Positions 10,825 through 21,944 of a stretch of DNA of 64,000 bases are shown piece after piece. The stretch lies in NCBI GenBank assembly GCA_002946415.1, contig NJPS01000011.1, positions 806,001 through 870,000 on the forward strand. Reading direction: 5' to 3'. Every line of letters starts with the position of its first letter. The stretch's first letter is position 1. Position numbers and translations under genes: made by a program. The notes under the pieces were generated by a model. It made no database searches, was not told the DNA's origin, and saw only the letters and a program-made list of their open reading frames with translations. This stretch comes from Rutstroemia sp. NJR-2017a BVV2 (Eukaryota > Ascomycota > Leotiomycetes > Helotiales > Rutstroemiaceae).

Positions 10825-12986
10825 AGACATCTTGAAGGCTAGAATATCTCATCACGGTTCCTTGGCTTGATGCTCTATCACTTCTAAACATTGCATGATC
10901 ACAAGTAAGATATACAACGACCTGAGTCAGAAATCCGGATCATCAGAGAGTAAAACTCAACCAACAGGAACTAATGTAGAGAGTACTAGTAGTTCTTCCA
11001 GACGATTGAATGCTAGACTGTCACAGAGTAGCAATGCGTATACCTGCTAATGGTGCGTCTCTGCCAGTTCCGCCTTAACGTGTATATCCAGTCGGTTCAT
11101 ATATCTTACAGCATGAGGATGAAGATGACCTCCTCGGACTTAACACAAGATATCATGCCCACGAGACGATGCATTCATGCACTTCCCACCGGGCTGCATC
11201 ATGCGAAAACGCCGAATAGCCTATTTTGAATGTCCAATATAATATCCGATATGCAAAGAAACAAGAAATGAATAGCAAACTCCAAGCTAGAGATGATTTA
11301 TCTACCTAGGACACAAACAAGGTTATGTGCGAAAGATATACCTTGATCAGGAGCGTCTCTGAGATCTGCCCGGCATCTGTTCGGAAAAATTTGGACAGTT
11401 ACCTGCTGATGTACACGATCCTGGCTCCCCAAGATTGACTATGTGTCCCCAAATCTCTGCATACATATCCTTCCAATGAAGACAATATCTTCGCATAGCA
11501 TAGCACACTCGTGTCCAACACTCGCGGAATTCCACAACTTCGCCGAGATGCACAGTCAGCGCTGGCTCCGATGTCACGGCAGTCATGGTCATCGATAGTA
11601 CGTTATATGATGTAGCGAAGGGGTATTAACAGTTGACTGTCAACTGTCTCGGGAAACAAGCAACGGGGTAATATTAAACCGTACGGATGCGAGCGTTGGA
11701 CGTACAGTGTTAAGAAGTAAGCACGAGGTCCAGGGGCCTTTCACGTAACGACATGGCCGGCGCTGAATAAGCACAGTAGCAACTTGCAGCATGGGTTTTT
11801 GGGCCAGTACATCAGGGTCATCATTAGGACTCTTCCGGTCCTTGTCATTTGTGTTCTTTCCATGCGGAATCGATTGATGTCGCGAGGGAGTGGTTTTCTC
11901 TTGACGTCGATACATGGAGAGAATTTGCCGCCAATCAGCGGGTAGAATCTCTCTCCAGGCCGGTGCGCGGTTCTAGAACGGTTGAAGGATTTCCACCATG
12001 GTCACTCCCTATCGCACCATAGCACCTGTATTGAGATCTAAGACTGACTCCTTCTTCCCCTTCCCCTCCTCAGTCACTCTACCTCGGTATGCTACGTTCC
12101 ATATTAAACCACAACCGCACCCTCTCCCTCCCTATGTCAAACCACCACCGAATCAACCTCCCATCTCACCCGCAAATCCTCAAATACCGACCTCGACTTC
12201 CGACGCTCTTTCCTCTCACTACCAAGTCCTATCCCGTATCCACAGCTCCAGTATCCCAGCTCCCAAGCACCTCGCCAAGCCCAGCAGAACCCTCCCAATT
12301 CAGAACCAGATGACGCGGCCTTTCCGACGTCCCAGCAGGGATGCTCCCAATCCCACTCTGCGAAAAATGGGTTTGTACTGTAAGGTTAGAGACAGGGACC
12401 GGGGTCCCGCGAAGGAATTAAGCTTGTTACGACGTTTATTCCTTTTTTACGCGGGCTTGCTCCGCTGCAATGCACTGCACTATGACTTTCCTTGCTCCAT
12501 TTCGTGATTGTGGGATTTTGGTTCTGGTGTGCGTGTGGATCGGACAGCCTATCTAAGAAGGAACAGAAGCCTGAGTCGTGGATGGGAAACAGACATTTAC
12601 AGTAATGTGCGACGTAACTCGACGCGGGATTCTCGGAAGGACACATGCCGTGCACGACGAATAAGAACGTTACTTTCGTACGCTGGACAAACAAAACAAA
12701 CGGGTCGGGTATGTGGAGTGGCGTCGATTAATTCAACCTTAACTTAAACTTTGTTTTTTGCTTTTTCCTTTCCTTTTTGCTTTTGGGCGTTTTTGTACTG
12801 GACAGACGTCGTCGTACGATGGCTGAACTACGCACTGTGCTGTGCTATGATGATAAGCTTTCCACGTAGCTGCTGCGCGCGCTTTGTCATTCGCAACTAC
12901 TATGTATCATTCAATAGTCACTGATCAATCATCATTCATCAGCAGGTCGCAGCTGTGTCTCGCAAGGACAACCAAGTTAGTTCCAG

Positions 12987-13003
12987 TAAGTACTTCGTAC
13001 TTA
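12987..13003. repeat. Hairpin-type palindrome around TTCGTACT
   Basis: TAAGTAC-TTC-GTACTTA: two 7-nt arms with a 3-nt centre. A second, shorter version (AGTAC-TTC-GTACT) occurs at 18076-18088. Both contain the octamer TTCGTACT, which recurs on the same strand at 18481 and 19335. They are candidate protein-binding sites. Confidence 0.45.
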
Positions 13004-14280
13004 TTGTACGAAGCGAACCGGCATCTCGTATCGTGTCTCGCTTCTCTTCCTTCGTCCCTCCAACCTTATTCCATTTCCTGGAATCAACTACCAGGGCCCT
13101 TACGCAAGCCATTGCTTACGCCAAGCAAATGCTTACTTTTTTCGTTTGTTTGTCTGGACCGTGGTGCTGGTGATGTTTCTCCTCTGTCAAGTTGTCAACG
13201 ACAGCTGAATGGGCATGATTGTGGCATCGCATCGGTGAGCAGAAGACAGGAAAGGAAAATGGGAAGGTAGACCGAAGCGCACAGATCTGCCCGCTGCCTT
13301 CGTTCCGACTTACTCAGATAGGTGGCAGGATGAAGGAAGGATAAGGATCGATTATTCAGTCGTACGTACATCTACGTAAATAGGTAAAATCGACGTCAAT
13401 TGAGGCTCAGGATAAGCATTTGCGTGATCTTACTTGCTCTGTGGGGGCACGGCTTGAGAATAGGCAACTGTCTTTCACCCTGCTCGTTCGCTCCTGGGAA
13501 TCGCATCCGGGTACTTAATCAGCATCCTTACTCAGTCCATGAGTAACAAGACAGTAGTAGCAGTATCCAACCATTTTATAGATCCAGACTCCAGACTCAG
13601 CTATATGCAATACCGCATGCCGTTTCAGGCCATTGGGATCTCAGCTGATTGTCGGTTGAAGGATTACCCGATTAGGCTTTCTGTGCGATGGACGGGGTTC
13701 CGCTAGAGGAGTAAGCACTTTGGAGATCTCTGAACGGACGGGAATACCATACCTGGTAGAGGAGAGACAGGCTGACCGCAGTGGTGCGGTAGGGTATTGT
13801 ATTATCCATCCCTACTCAGGTAAGATGCTACCTGGAGAAGGGAGAGGGAGGTCGCTATCGCGCTCGCTAACTGCTTCGTACGTACTGAGTGTGAGTGCAC
13901 ACAAATATAAACCTGCAAGTGCCTTGACACCGCATCGCATCTGACACCACATGTACTGGCAGCTTTATGGTTGAGGTTTGACAAGCAAGCAGCCCGCGGG
14001 CTTGGAAACGGAAGCTATCAGCAATCGTGTCCGAAGCCTCCAACCAGGCCGTGTAAAGGCCATGCGGAAGAAAGGAAAAAGCCGTAATATGAATGGACAA
14101 CCGTTATGTTAGGAAGTTGGTAGGTAGGTTAGAGCGGCATACATCTCTAAAGGGCTATATTCATATTACATTACAGGAGATACTTTAGTATTACAGTACA
14201 TGCATATGTTTGTACTTTAGAGACCGGTTACCGGAACGTGGGATGATTACTCCATTCCTCCGTTCCACTCCCTCCCTCCA

Positions 14281-14345
14281 ATCTCATATCATCTCATCTC
14301 ATCTCATCTCATCTATCCTAAGTAAAGTAGAGTAAAGTAAAGTAT
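14281..14345. repeat. (ATCTC)n and AGTAA-type microsatellites
   Basis: About six ATCTC units with one variant (14281-14314), followed by AGTAAAGTAG-type repeats (14321-14345). Simple repeats, probably neutral. Confidence 0.85.
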
Positions 14346-16383
14346 CTCCACGCACCGTCCGTCCTTATTACATTCAATACGCCGAATACGAAGTACGATA
14401 TCCTCGCACTGGTAGTCCGAGCCAGCGAGCGGACCTTACCAAGAAAAGGCAATGCATCGCACCTCATCATAAGTACCGTATCCCATGCGCACCGTCGGCC
14501 CCAGGGAGAAGAAAGTTTGGGTTTAAGGTTAATTTTCCATCTCAGCACGCAAGGAAAAGCTAGAAATTGCCCAGAAGCTTATCGCGGCTTGGCGCTGAGA
14601 ATGAGAAGGAAATTTCGGCCGACGAGGCGAGCAGGGGAGGGATGAAGGAGGGGCGTGATGGGGCATGGCATGGATGAGCGTGAGAGAAGGAGAGGTTTTC
14701 TGGTAGCGGGGGGAATAACGGCGGTTGAATGGAATGGAACACAGAGGTAGAAATCCCATATGCTTCTGAGTTTGCTTGAAGAAGGTGAGTATGCTGCGAG
14801 TTCCAAAAACAACTGAGTAACCTTATAACGCTACGCCATCCATAACTGAGCATGCCCAACACGCCGGCTGCAGTCTGCAGGAAGCCCATTATCTCCTTAG
14901 TCCTCTCTCTCCCTGCTCACGCCAAATCGACCGATCCGCCCAGAATCCGAGCATAACTCCGACGATGTCATTTTCCCCCGTCCTCATTGGCTCCCTCGCG
15001 CAAAAACTAAACTCCACACGGAGACCACACCAAATCACGGCATATGGCCTAAAAACATGCTTAAAAGTTTGATTCCAACACGCCCCGCTTTAAAAGTCTT
15101 GGGGGCAGCTTGGCGTCTGCCAAGATATTATGGGTTTTTTGGTCATTATGTTATTCTTGTGATTTTCTTATCGGGGATGAGTTGGAGAATGACTGGCAGG
15201 ACTGTAATTAATTGGTTTACTGAATGTTGTCCTTGGTTGTGAAGGGGTGGGTCATTGTTAGTCAAGGAAAGATGTGTAATAACTCACATATTGGCAGAGG
15301 AAGAAAAGAAAAAGAAAAAAATAATGAGGGTCTTGGAAATCGCCTTGTCTGCTTCTAGGCAAGCAAATTACCTCACCTCACAGACCCCCCTGACACAATG
15401 AAAATGGATCAACCCATCCGCCTCCGCCTCCTGTATCCATCCGTCTCGTCTCGTCTATGCGGCTCAAAAAGCAAAAGTGCAGTAGCCGCCAAATACTTTC
15501 ACCGATGAACGAAAAGGAAGCAAGGGAAAAAAGAGACGGCCGCGGGTGCTGTAAGAACCTTAAAACTTAAGTTTACAGCTCTGTCAGACGGGCGTTTTGC
15601 ACCACCAACCACAACCAAATCATGAGGGGACTAAATACTTGTAAGACTACAGCAAGTGCGACGCGAGGAGGCAGTCGCGGTACGGGAATCGAATATTGCG
15701 TCGTTTAAGATGATACGTACGTTACGCATACGCAACGCAACGCATGACAAGGCTGGGGCTCGGGACCGAGACGACAACGGGGGATAACCTGGGTAGTACT
15801 GTAGGTAGCCGTAGCCTTACGTGGGGATTTGAGTGGAATCGAAAAGTATACGGTACGCAGGCAATGGGCAATGGGATGTTTTCGGTGATGGGGAAAAGGA
15901 TTACGAATGGTTTTCATGGACGGGGGAGAGTTTGGGACTTGCGGGACTCGGCTTTCGGAACATGGAGATTGCATTGGATAGGTGACTTTATGTAGTGCAT
16001 GGCGGGATATATTGGGTGGGAGCTTGGTATTTGAGGACAAGCAAGATGGGCGGCGTAGTGTCTGTAAGTTGACGGTGTGTATGGGTTTCTCCTCGCATTT
16101 CCGCATCTCATCACACATGTTACAAGACAAGATCATCGTCGTCATCACCATCGTCCTCCTCATCATTCCCTCTCCCAACCGCGCTACAACACAGCCCCTA
16201 TTCGCGAATCAGAATAAAGATAAGGTTAATTCGAAAAAGCTTTCGTAACACCCAAGCGGGGATATCTACTGTTCTGTACTGTACTTTTCGCACGGAGGAA
16301 CTCCATCGGTCTTTTCCAGAAATATCCACACGTCCGTTTCTCCACTTCGGTAATAAAGGCACGCGCGCACTTGAAACGAAACA

Positions 16384-16417
16384 AATCAATCAATCAATCC
16401 ATCAATCAATCAATCAA
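16384..16417. repeat. (AATC)n microsatellite
   Basis: About eight AATC units with one CATC variant. Confidence 0.9.
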
Positions 16418-16701
16418 GAGCGAGCGAGCAAGCCGATAACAGTTAGGACGAGGACGACGACAAATGCTTACGAGGCCGCCCAGTCCGTGTAGTATGAGTG
16501 AATGAGAGGACAGATCGAATTGGACTTTAAGCTTCGTGTGGTGAGTGGGTTTGATTGTTGTTTGCGCGTTTCAAAGTTTCGGTTGGGGAGGAGGATTCGT
16601 AAGGTGTGTTGGACGGGCAAAGTATGTTTACGGCAAAGATATCCGGGTTGGAGGACGGACAGGGAGAGGTGGATTACGGGAGAGGTCGGTTTGGGGTGGA
16701 G

Positions 16702-16732
16702 TGGATGGATGGATGGATGGATGGATGGATGG
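16702..16732. repeat. (GGAT)n microsatellite
   Basis: Seven consecutive GGAT units. Long overlapping open frames across it (16502-16893) are by-products of the repeat. Confidence 0.9.
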
Positions 16733-17050
16733 GCCGTGGAGATGGGTGTCTCCACTGGATGTGTCATTTTCATGCATCAATACGCGCGGTGGAAGGACCC
16801 TCGGTGCCGTTGATGCTCGAAGATGAGATGGCGGCCGCGGCGGGTAAGTCTTTGAGGACCGAGAGGTTGCGGAGAAAGGATGATATTAGATGAGATGAGT
16901 GAGATGAGATGAGATTGAAGTGACGGATGGGGTGTTTTGAAACGGGTTAAGGCGTTCTATTCTGTACGGGTGTAACAAGTGATCAGTTAGGCTCATCCTA
17001 TCTATTTCTTGGTAGAGTTGTAGAATCAGAAGGATCATGTGTTGTGTCTG

Positions 17051-17068
17051 ATGTTATGTTATGTTATG
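17051..17068. repeat. (ATGTT)n short repeat
   Basis: Three and a half ATGTT units. Confidence 0.7.
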
Positions 17069-17608
17069 AAGTGCCTCAGCAAAGGCAGGATCTAACGTTG
17101 GCGGCTGTGCCAGATGGATGTTGTTGGTATCACCTCACTTCACCAACCTCGCCTTACCTCACATTTACATCCCTCGCCTTACCAGATAACTTACAACCAA
17201 ACAACAAGTTAGATCATTCCCACTCCAACTTTCCTAGCCAACTATCAGTGGCCATTCTCACCAATATTGTTTCATGGCTACCTGCTACGCGGCCAGAATA
17301 TGTGATACCCCTAGATTAGAACGGCGGCGTAGGCACACAAATGCCGAGACAGTAAAAGTAAGGTTACTGAAAAGCCTCAAACAGTTGCCAATTTTTCATC
17401 CACCATGCACCCCAAGTCGCAGCACAGCGTCTCATTCGACTCCAATCTAGCTGATCCTTCGCCTTTCGCACGCTGCAATTCGCGGCTAATCTCTGCCCGC
17501 GTCCTCGTGTATGCGCATCGTGAGCGAAGGTTTGAGTTGAGAGGGCATTGGTACCGACAGAATGGTTCGGGGTGGGTTTACGGATGGGAGGATTCATAGG
17601 TGGGCGCT

Positions 17609-17736
17609 CAGTACAGTACAGTGCAGTGCAGTGCAATTAAATAAATGCCAAAACGACTTGTGCAGAATGCAAATACGCCTTTAGACTGCTGACCATTTAT
17701 GCAAGGTATGCACAGTACAGCACAGTACAGCACAGT
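17609..17736. repeat. ACAGTACAG / CAGTG repeat cluster
   Basis: Two neighbouring groups: AGTACAGTACAGTGCAGTGC-like at 17609-17635 and CACAGTACAG repeated at 17706-17736, with a CAGTACTG palindrome just after. The same core recurs downstream of the WOPR gene near 24186. Confidence 0.7.
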
Positions 17737-18941
17737 AGGTGCTCTGTCCTGTCAGTACTGTAATAAGAATAAAAATAAGATTCTGGCGGTTGGGGGCCAT
17801 GCGGGTTCGGCTTCCCGGTGATGGCGAGGCTTTGCTGCGTTTTTCGGTGCTTGGCTTGGGGATACGATACATGGGGAATACGATGCTTACTGCTCTGCTC
17901 TGCTGCGCCGGGCAGTTGTGTGGTTATGCGTGATGCAGCAGTAGGGTATGAGCTTATATCCGGTGAGAGCCTGGCCAGTAGGCTGGATACATACATACAT
18001 ACTAACATTTGGGTTGTGTGAGTGTTGGTTGGAAAGTGAAAATAGATGTGTGTGGGTGGATGGGACGGAGGGCAGAGTACTTCGTACTAAAGTTGAGTTG
18101 TGGTGGCAGTGGGGAAAAGATAGGATGAATGTTGAAACTTGGAAGGTACGATATCAGAAGTTGTAAGACAAACAACATATAGTGCATACACACATACTCC
18201 ATACTCGGTCGGTCAGCAATAGACGCACATGAAGTGAATTGCCGACAGGAATTCGAATACGCAGGTAGTCTTTCTACTCTCCGCTGCTAAGGCCGTTAGT
18301 CATACGAAAGATTGATCGCTCTTCTGCTCCACGCTCAGTCATCAATCACGAGCATACGAACAGCCCCGACTCGGGATGGTTTTCGAGCTCATATTCCGGG
18401 ACCGAGGCGTGCGAGGATACTCCCACGCCAACATTTATGGTTCTGCGATGAAATAAGCTCATGAATTGTAATCATCCTAGTTCGTACTGAGCGAGCCAAT
18501 GCCATTGCAGTCAGCCACTTGGACCAGGGTGCGTGAAATGGTACCAGGGGCTTATCCGTCAAAAATCCTAATCCGACGCCCTCAATCTGAGAAGCTTACG
18601 AATGCAGGACCAAATACATCCTTGTTCATATTAAGACTTCTTGCCCGCCAACCCACTATGGGTATAATAAGTGCGTTCTTGGTTTGTTGCACAATAACGA
18701 GTGACGAGTATCCTTAACGTAGTGGAAATCGGACATTTCGGTCCTCTCCTTTTCCTCCTTCGCATAATCAATCGTCGGTCGGGGCTTTCATCCAGGCTGT
18801 TCCATCCGTATGGGACGTGCCACCGTACTTCATTTAGAGTTGATAGATAGAATGGTAGTTTATTGACTTAAGGTTCATATGACGGCAGTTCGATCGTCTA
18901 GAACAGAGTTAAATGATAGAAGCTTAACAAGAAGCCATCTC

Positions 18942-19229
18942 TCAGACTCTCACCCGTGAATGCTCAATAACCTTCCTGAGTCTGGACTTTGACGAAGCAT
19001 ACGAATGCCTCTTGACTCCAGTGGGCAAAGCGTCCGACGAATCTAAAGCTTCCTGACCACTCACACAGGGGACTGGTGAGTAGAATAAGCAAGGCTCGAG
19101 TAGATCGATCTCCATACTCTTTGTCAAGGTCCCCACGCGTCCACGAGTCTGAGCAAGCATCAGGAGAGCTAATAGTAAGACAAATAATGCCAAGATACAA
19201 TAAACTTTGTTTAGGTTATTCGAGGACAT
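18942..19229 (-). CDS. Possible small membrane or secreted protein (95 aa)
   Basis: An ATG-initiated frame of 95 codons on the minus strand. It starts MSSNNLNKVYCI and continues with a strongly hydrophobic stretch (ILALFVLLLALLMLA, about residues 12-26), which reads as a signal anchor or signal peptide. The remaining 65 residues are polar with a basic end. No family is recognised. It sits alone in the WOPR upstream region. The hydrophobic start could arise by chance from T/C-rich DNA, so the call is tentative. Confidence 0.3.
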   Translation of the reverse strand: MSSNNLNKVYCILALFVLLLALLMLAQTRGRVGTLTKSMEIDLLEPCLFYSPVPCVSGQEALDSSDALPTGVKRHSYASSKSRLRKVIEHSRVRV

Positions 19230-19546
19230 CCGTCCACTCTCGCGGCTTTGGATGGCTGTGTAGATCTCCAGATTACAATGCTCGTGAGGGAAAACAAGCT
19301 GCGCAAGTGGTTGTGGATGAACGTCGGCACTTGTTTCGTACTGGTATTCTTGTTGGTTGCTTTCCGTATCTTGTGAAGTTATTTTGTGTTTGGGAACAGG
19401 CCATGCGCTGGGTTAACCAACAGATAGGATGACTGGCCTTGTCAGAGTATGGTGAGGTGGGAAAATAGATGCTCTCCGACTTTGCACTCCCTATCTGTTG
19501 CTGCTAGACGTCCTGGGAGATACCCATCTACCGGGAATAACAAATG

Positions 19547-19759
19547 TCATTCAGATGCGCAACGACGTTTCCTAGTAGGGTATGGTGACCAGTCTATCTC
19601 ACTCCGCCCCATACCCGAATAAGTAATATGATCACGATCGTCCCTTTTGGGGGTTAAAATGCCACCACATCCGTGACGAAACAAGGCTATTAATGGTTTA
19701 GGTGATTCATCTTCTTCCCCATCGCCAGGCTCATCCAGCTCCACTTGAACATCAAACAA
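19547..19759 (-). other. Coding-like acidic open frame, possible exon
   Basis: A 70-codon frame on the minus strand without an ATG at its head. Its composition resembles real protein: an acidic start (VELDEPGDGEEDESPKP), then LIALFRHGCGG and a basic end. A preceding AAG could serve as a splice acceptor. It may be an exon of a small gene together with 18942-19229, a relic, or chance. No family is recognised. Confidence 0.2.
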
Positions 19760-21944
19760 TTACCTTTTTTAGAATCCTTGGGAGCTTGGTCGTACGGCCA
19801 CATGCATTGAACCTTTTTCTTACCTACGGTGCGTGTGCGCGTATGCTTGGTATATGCGTGAATGAGTGAGTGTAAGGGAGAGCTCTTGGGAGGTTGGAGG
19901 GAGTTGGGGGTTATGCTAATTGGGAATAATCAAATTGGTAAATTTGGTAATTCTTAGCATGTCAAACTATGTTAAACTACAAGTAGGCATTGCTTGGTAT
20001 TACTGCTCGAAAAGAGAGCCAACATCCACCATCGACCTGGGCAGAACATTGGCATTTCTTGTCTTCCCCGTTATCATCCCTCCTCTGCCTGCTCCCTTCC
20101 ACAACCAAGACAGAAAGGCTATAAGCTAAGACTACTCACTACGAGTGCCCAGCTACCATCCATTGGGTTAAATGAAAAGAGAAGAGGAAGACTACTTTCG
20201 ACGATTCCCACCTTTTCCACCCTTTTCCGCCAATTCACTTGCTCTCATATCCAGCCAGCCGGTCCATCATTTTATTTCGACTAGTCTATGAGGCTTACTC
20301 CCTCTGTCTCCTTCTCCACTCTACTTTGTAGTAATCACTTATTTTTTGACAACCTTGAATGCTTATTTAGTCTTAAACAAAACTCCCTTCCAACCCTGAA
20401 CCCTTTTTATGGTTCTCCACTTGACAACGGTCCTCATTCTTATGCGAACATAAGAAGTACGCATCAGCCGGAAAGAGAAAATCGATCGGTTCAGAAATAG
20501 AATAAGACGCACGCAGAGACGAAACAAGAAGAGAGCAGACCAGCAGGACGCGATACTATTGAGTGATAGAGAAAACGATCACTCACATCTTGTCGGCAAG
20601 GAACTTCCCATCTGCTTAATAAGTACCTCGACTTCTCGGCCATCAACGCCTCTCGATTCTCGACATACAGGAACTTCCTTACGAACATCACGGCATTCCA
20701 ACGTATCTCGGCCTCAACATTATTTTATCCGATTGTTGATATATTCAAGAACCGAAGGGTCTCTTCGGGCTGTCAGGTACGTACCCGTGTTCTCGTTCTC
20801 TCTTATATTTTTATACACATGCCCTTTTCATACCGTCAATGTTCCCCAATTTGAGCAAGGAAGAGAGGGATACGAGGTGAGGGAAGCCGGAAGGAGCTTT
20901 TATTTCCACCGCACGACACATAAGTACCTTTTTGCTGTTGTGTACCGGTACATCAAGTTACTTGTGGAATTTCGCAATATACCTCACATCCTCCAATCCC
21001 GCCTTCGCCAAAAATACTTCCCTGCGTCATCGAACAAACGCAGCAGCAAAAAAAAAGCGAAACCCACTCAATCCACTCATACATATTCTCCAACGCATAT
21101 CTTCCTCTGGAAATCCCTTCTACACACACATGAGCCGGGTAAATCATCCATCGCATTCGATACACACCACCGAGGACTAGCGCATTGGATTGTTCCGTCC
21201 ACTTTTCCTCTTTTTGGGTGAATCTGCTCAACTACCGACGCTTGGTATCGAAAGAGATAGATGCACGAGCATTGGGCCGCAGATCCATATAACCAATTTA
21301 AAAGATCGACTTCTATTTCGACGACCAGGACAAGAATACGCGACTTGCTGCAAATCCAAGCCCCTCAAGAAGCTTTAGTTTAAGCTTTCTGTCACCTTGT
21401 GCTTCACCTTGTCTCATCTTCGCCTCGACTTCCGTCTTGTACTTTTTTTGCCAGAGTGGGACGAGCTTTTTTACTAACATTTCATCTGAAGCGCAGAGGA
21501 CGAAGAACGAAGAATCTCATTCACAAGGAGCGATTGAAGAGAACTCGAAACACGACAATACTTGCAATCTAACGGTTGCCCTACATATACGACTTCTCCA
21601 CAGCTCAATCCCCCCAAAACAAAACCCTAAAACGTTGTCGACGTGCACACGTCCCGCACGCACAAGGTTCCATTTCTGACGCCCAAGAATTCGCCAAGCT
21701 TCGCCGCGTAACTGCGACGTGCCATTTACAGCGACTCTTTCGACGAGGAAACACGTAAGAAAAACCCTAGTATACGAACAGGAACAGAAAAAGAGAGGAG
21801 AAGGCGCACAGCGAGCGATTTACATCCGATTTGGCACTTTATACTTCACACTGCTGGAGGTCAACTCTTTTACCCGAGCATTTTGTCTCTTCGCGCATAA
21901 CGTTTTTCTTCAATTGAAGCTCGACCTCATAACCACCTACTAAA
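19760..21944 (+). promoter_or_regulatory. Proximal upstream / probable long 5' leader of the WOPR gene
   Basis: Pyrimidine-rich tracts and many short upstream start codons and open frames precede the WOPR ATG, with no protein gene convincingly present. A 220-codon open stretch (20559-21221) lacks an ATG at its head and has no coding-like composition. Orthologous WOPR genes are known for long leaders and complex promoters, so a long transcribed leader is plausible here. The transcription start is not determinable from sequence. Confidence 0.4.

Larger units (their letters stand above)
10825..18941. other. Long gene-poor region upstream of the WOPR regulator, distal part
   Basis: Eight kilobases without a convincing protein gene. 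Open frames such as 11347-11592 (-), 11998-12507 (+) and 15705-16178 (-) lack recognisable motifs. The DNA carries pentamer and tetramer repeats, ACAGTACAG clusters and several TTCGTACT octamers, all listed separately. Large non-coding territories are typical of fungal developmental master-regulator loci, so part of this may be promoter, long leader or non-coding RNA. That is inference. Confidence 0.5.

Noticed and set aside
11347..11592. 81-codon minus-strand ATG frame
   Set aside because: Part of it (EFRECWTRVCYAMRRYC) looks protein-like, but there is no recognised family and no supported extension on either side.
11998..12507. 169-codon plus-strand ATG frame
   Set aside because: Pro/Ser/Arg-rich composition follows local C-rich DNA; no motif or splice continuation was found, although it is not excluded.
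15059..15070. Possible WOPR/Wor1 binding motif (TTAAAGTTT-like) upstream of the WOPR gene
   Set aside because: The site reads TTAAAAGTTT, one base longer than the published core, and I saw no exact match in the upstream region, so autoregulation cannot be argued from motifs.
20559..21221. 220-codon open frame just upstream of the WOPR gene
   Set aside because: It begins without an ATG, lies in the presumed leader, has no domain and its composition mirrors the pyrimidine-rich DNA.
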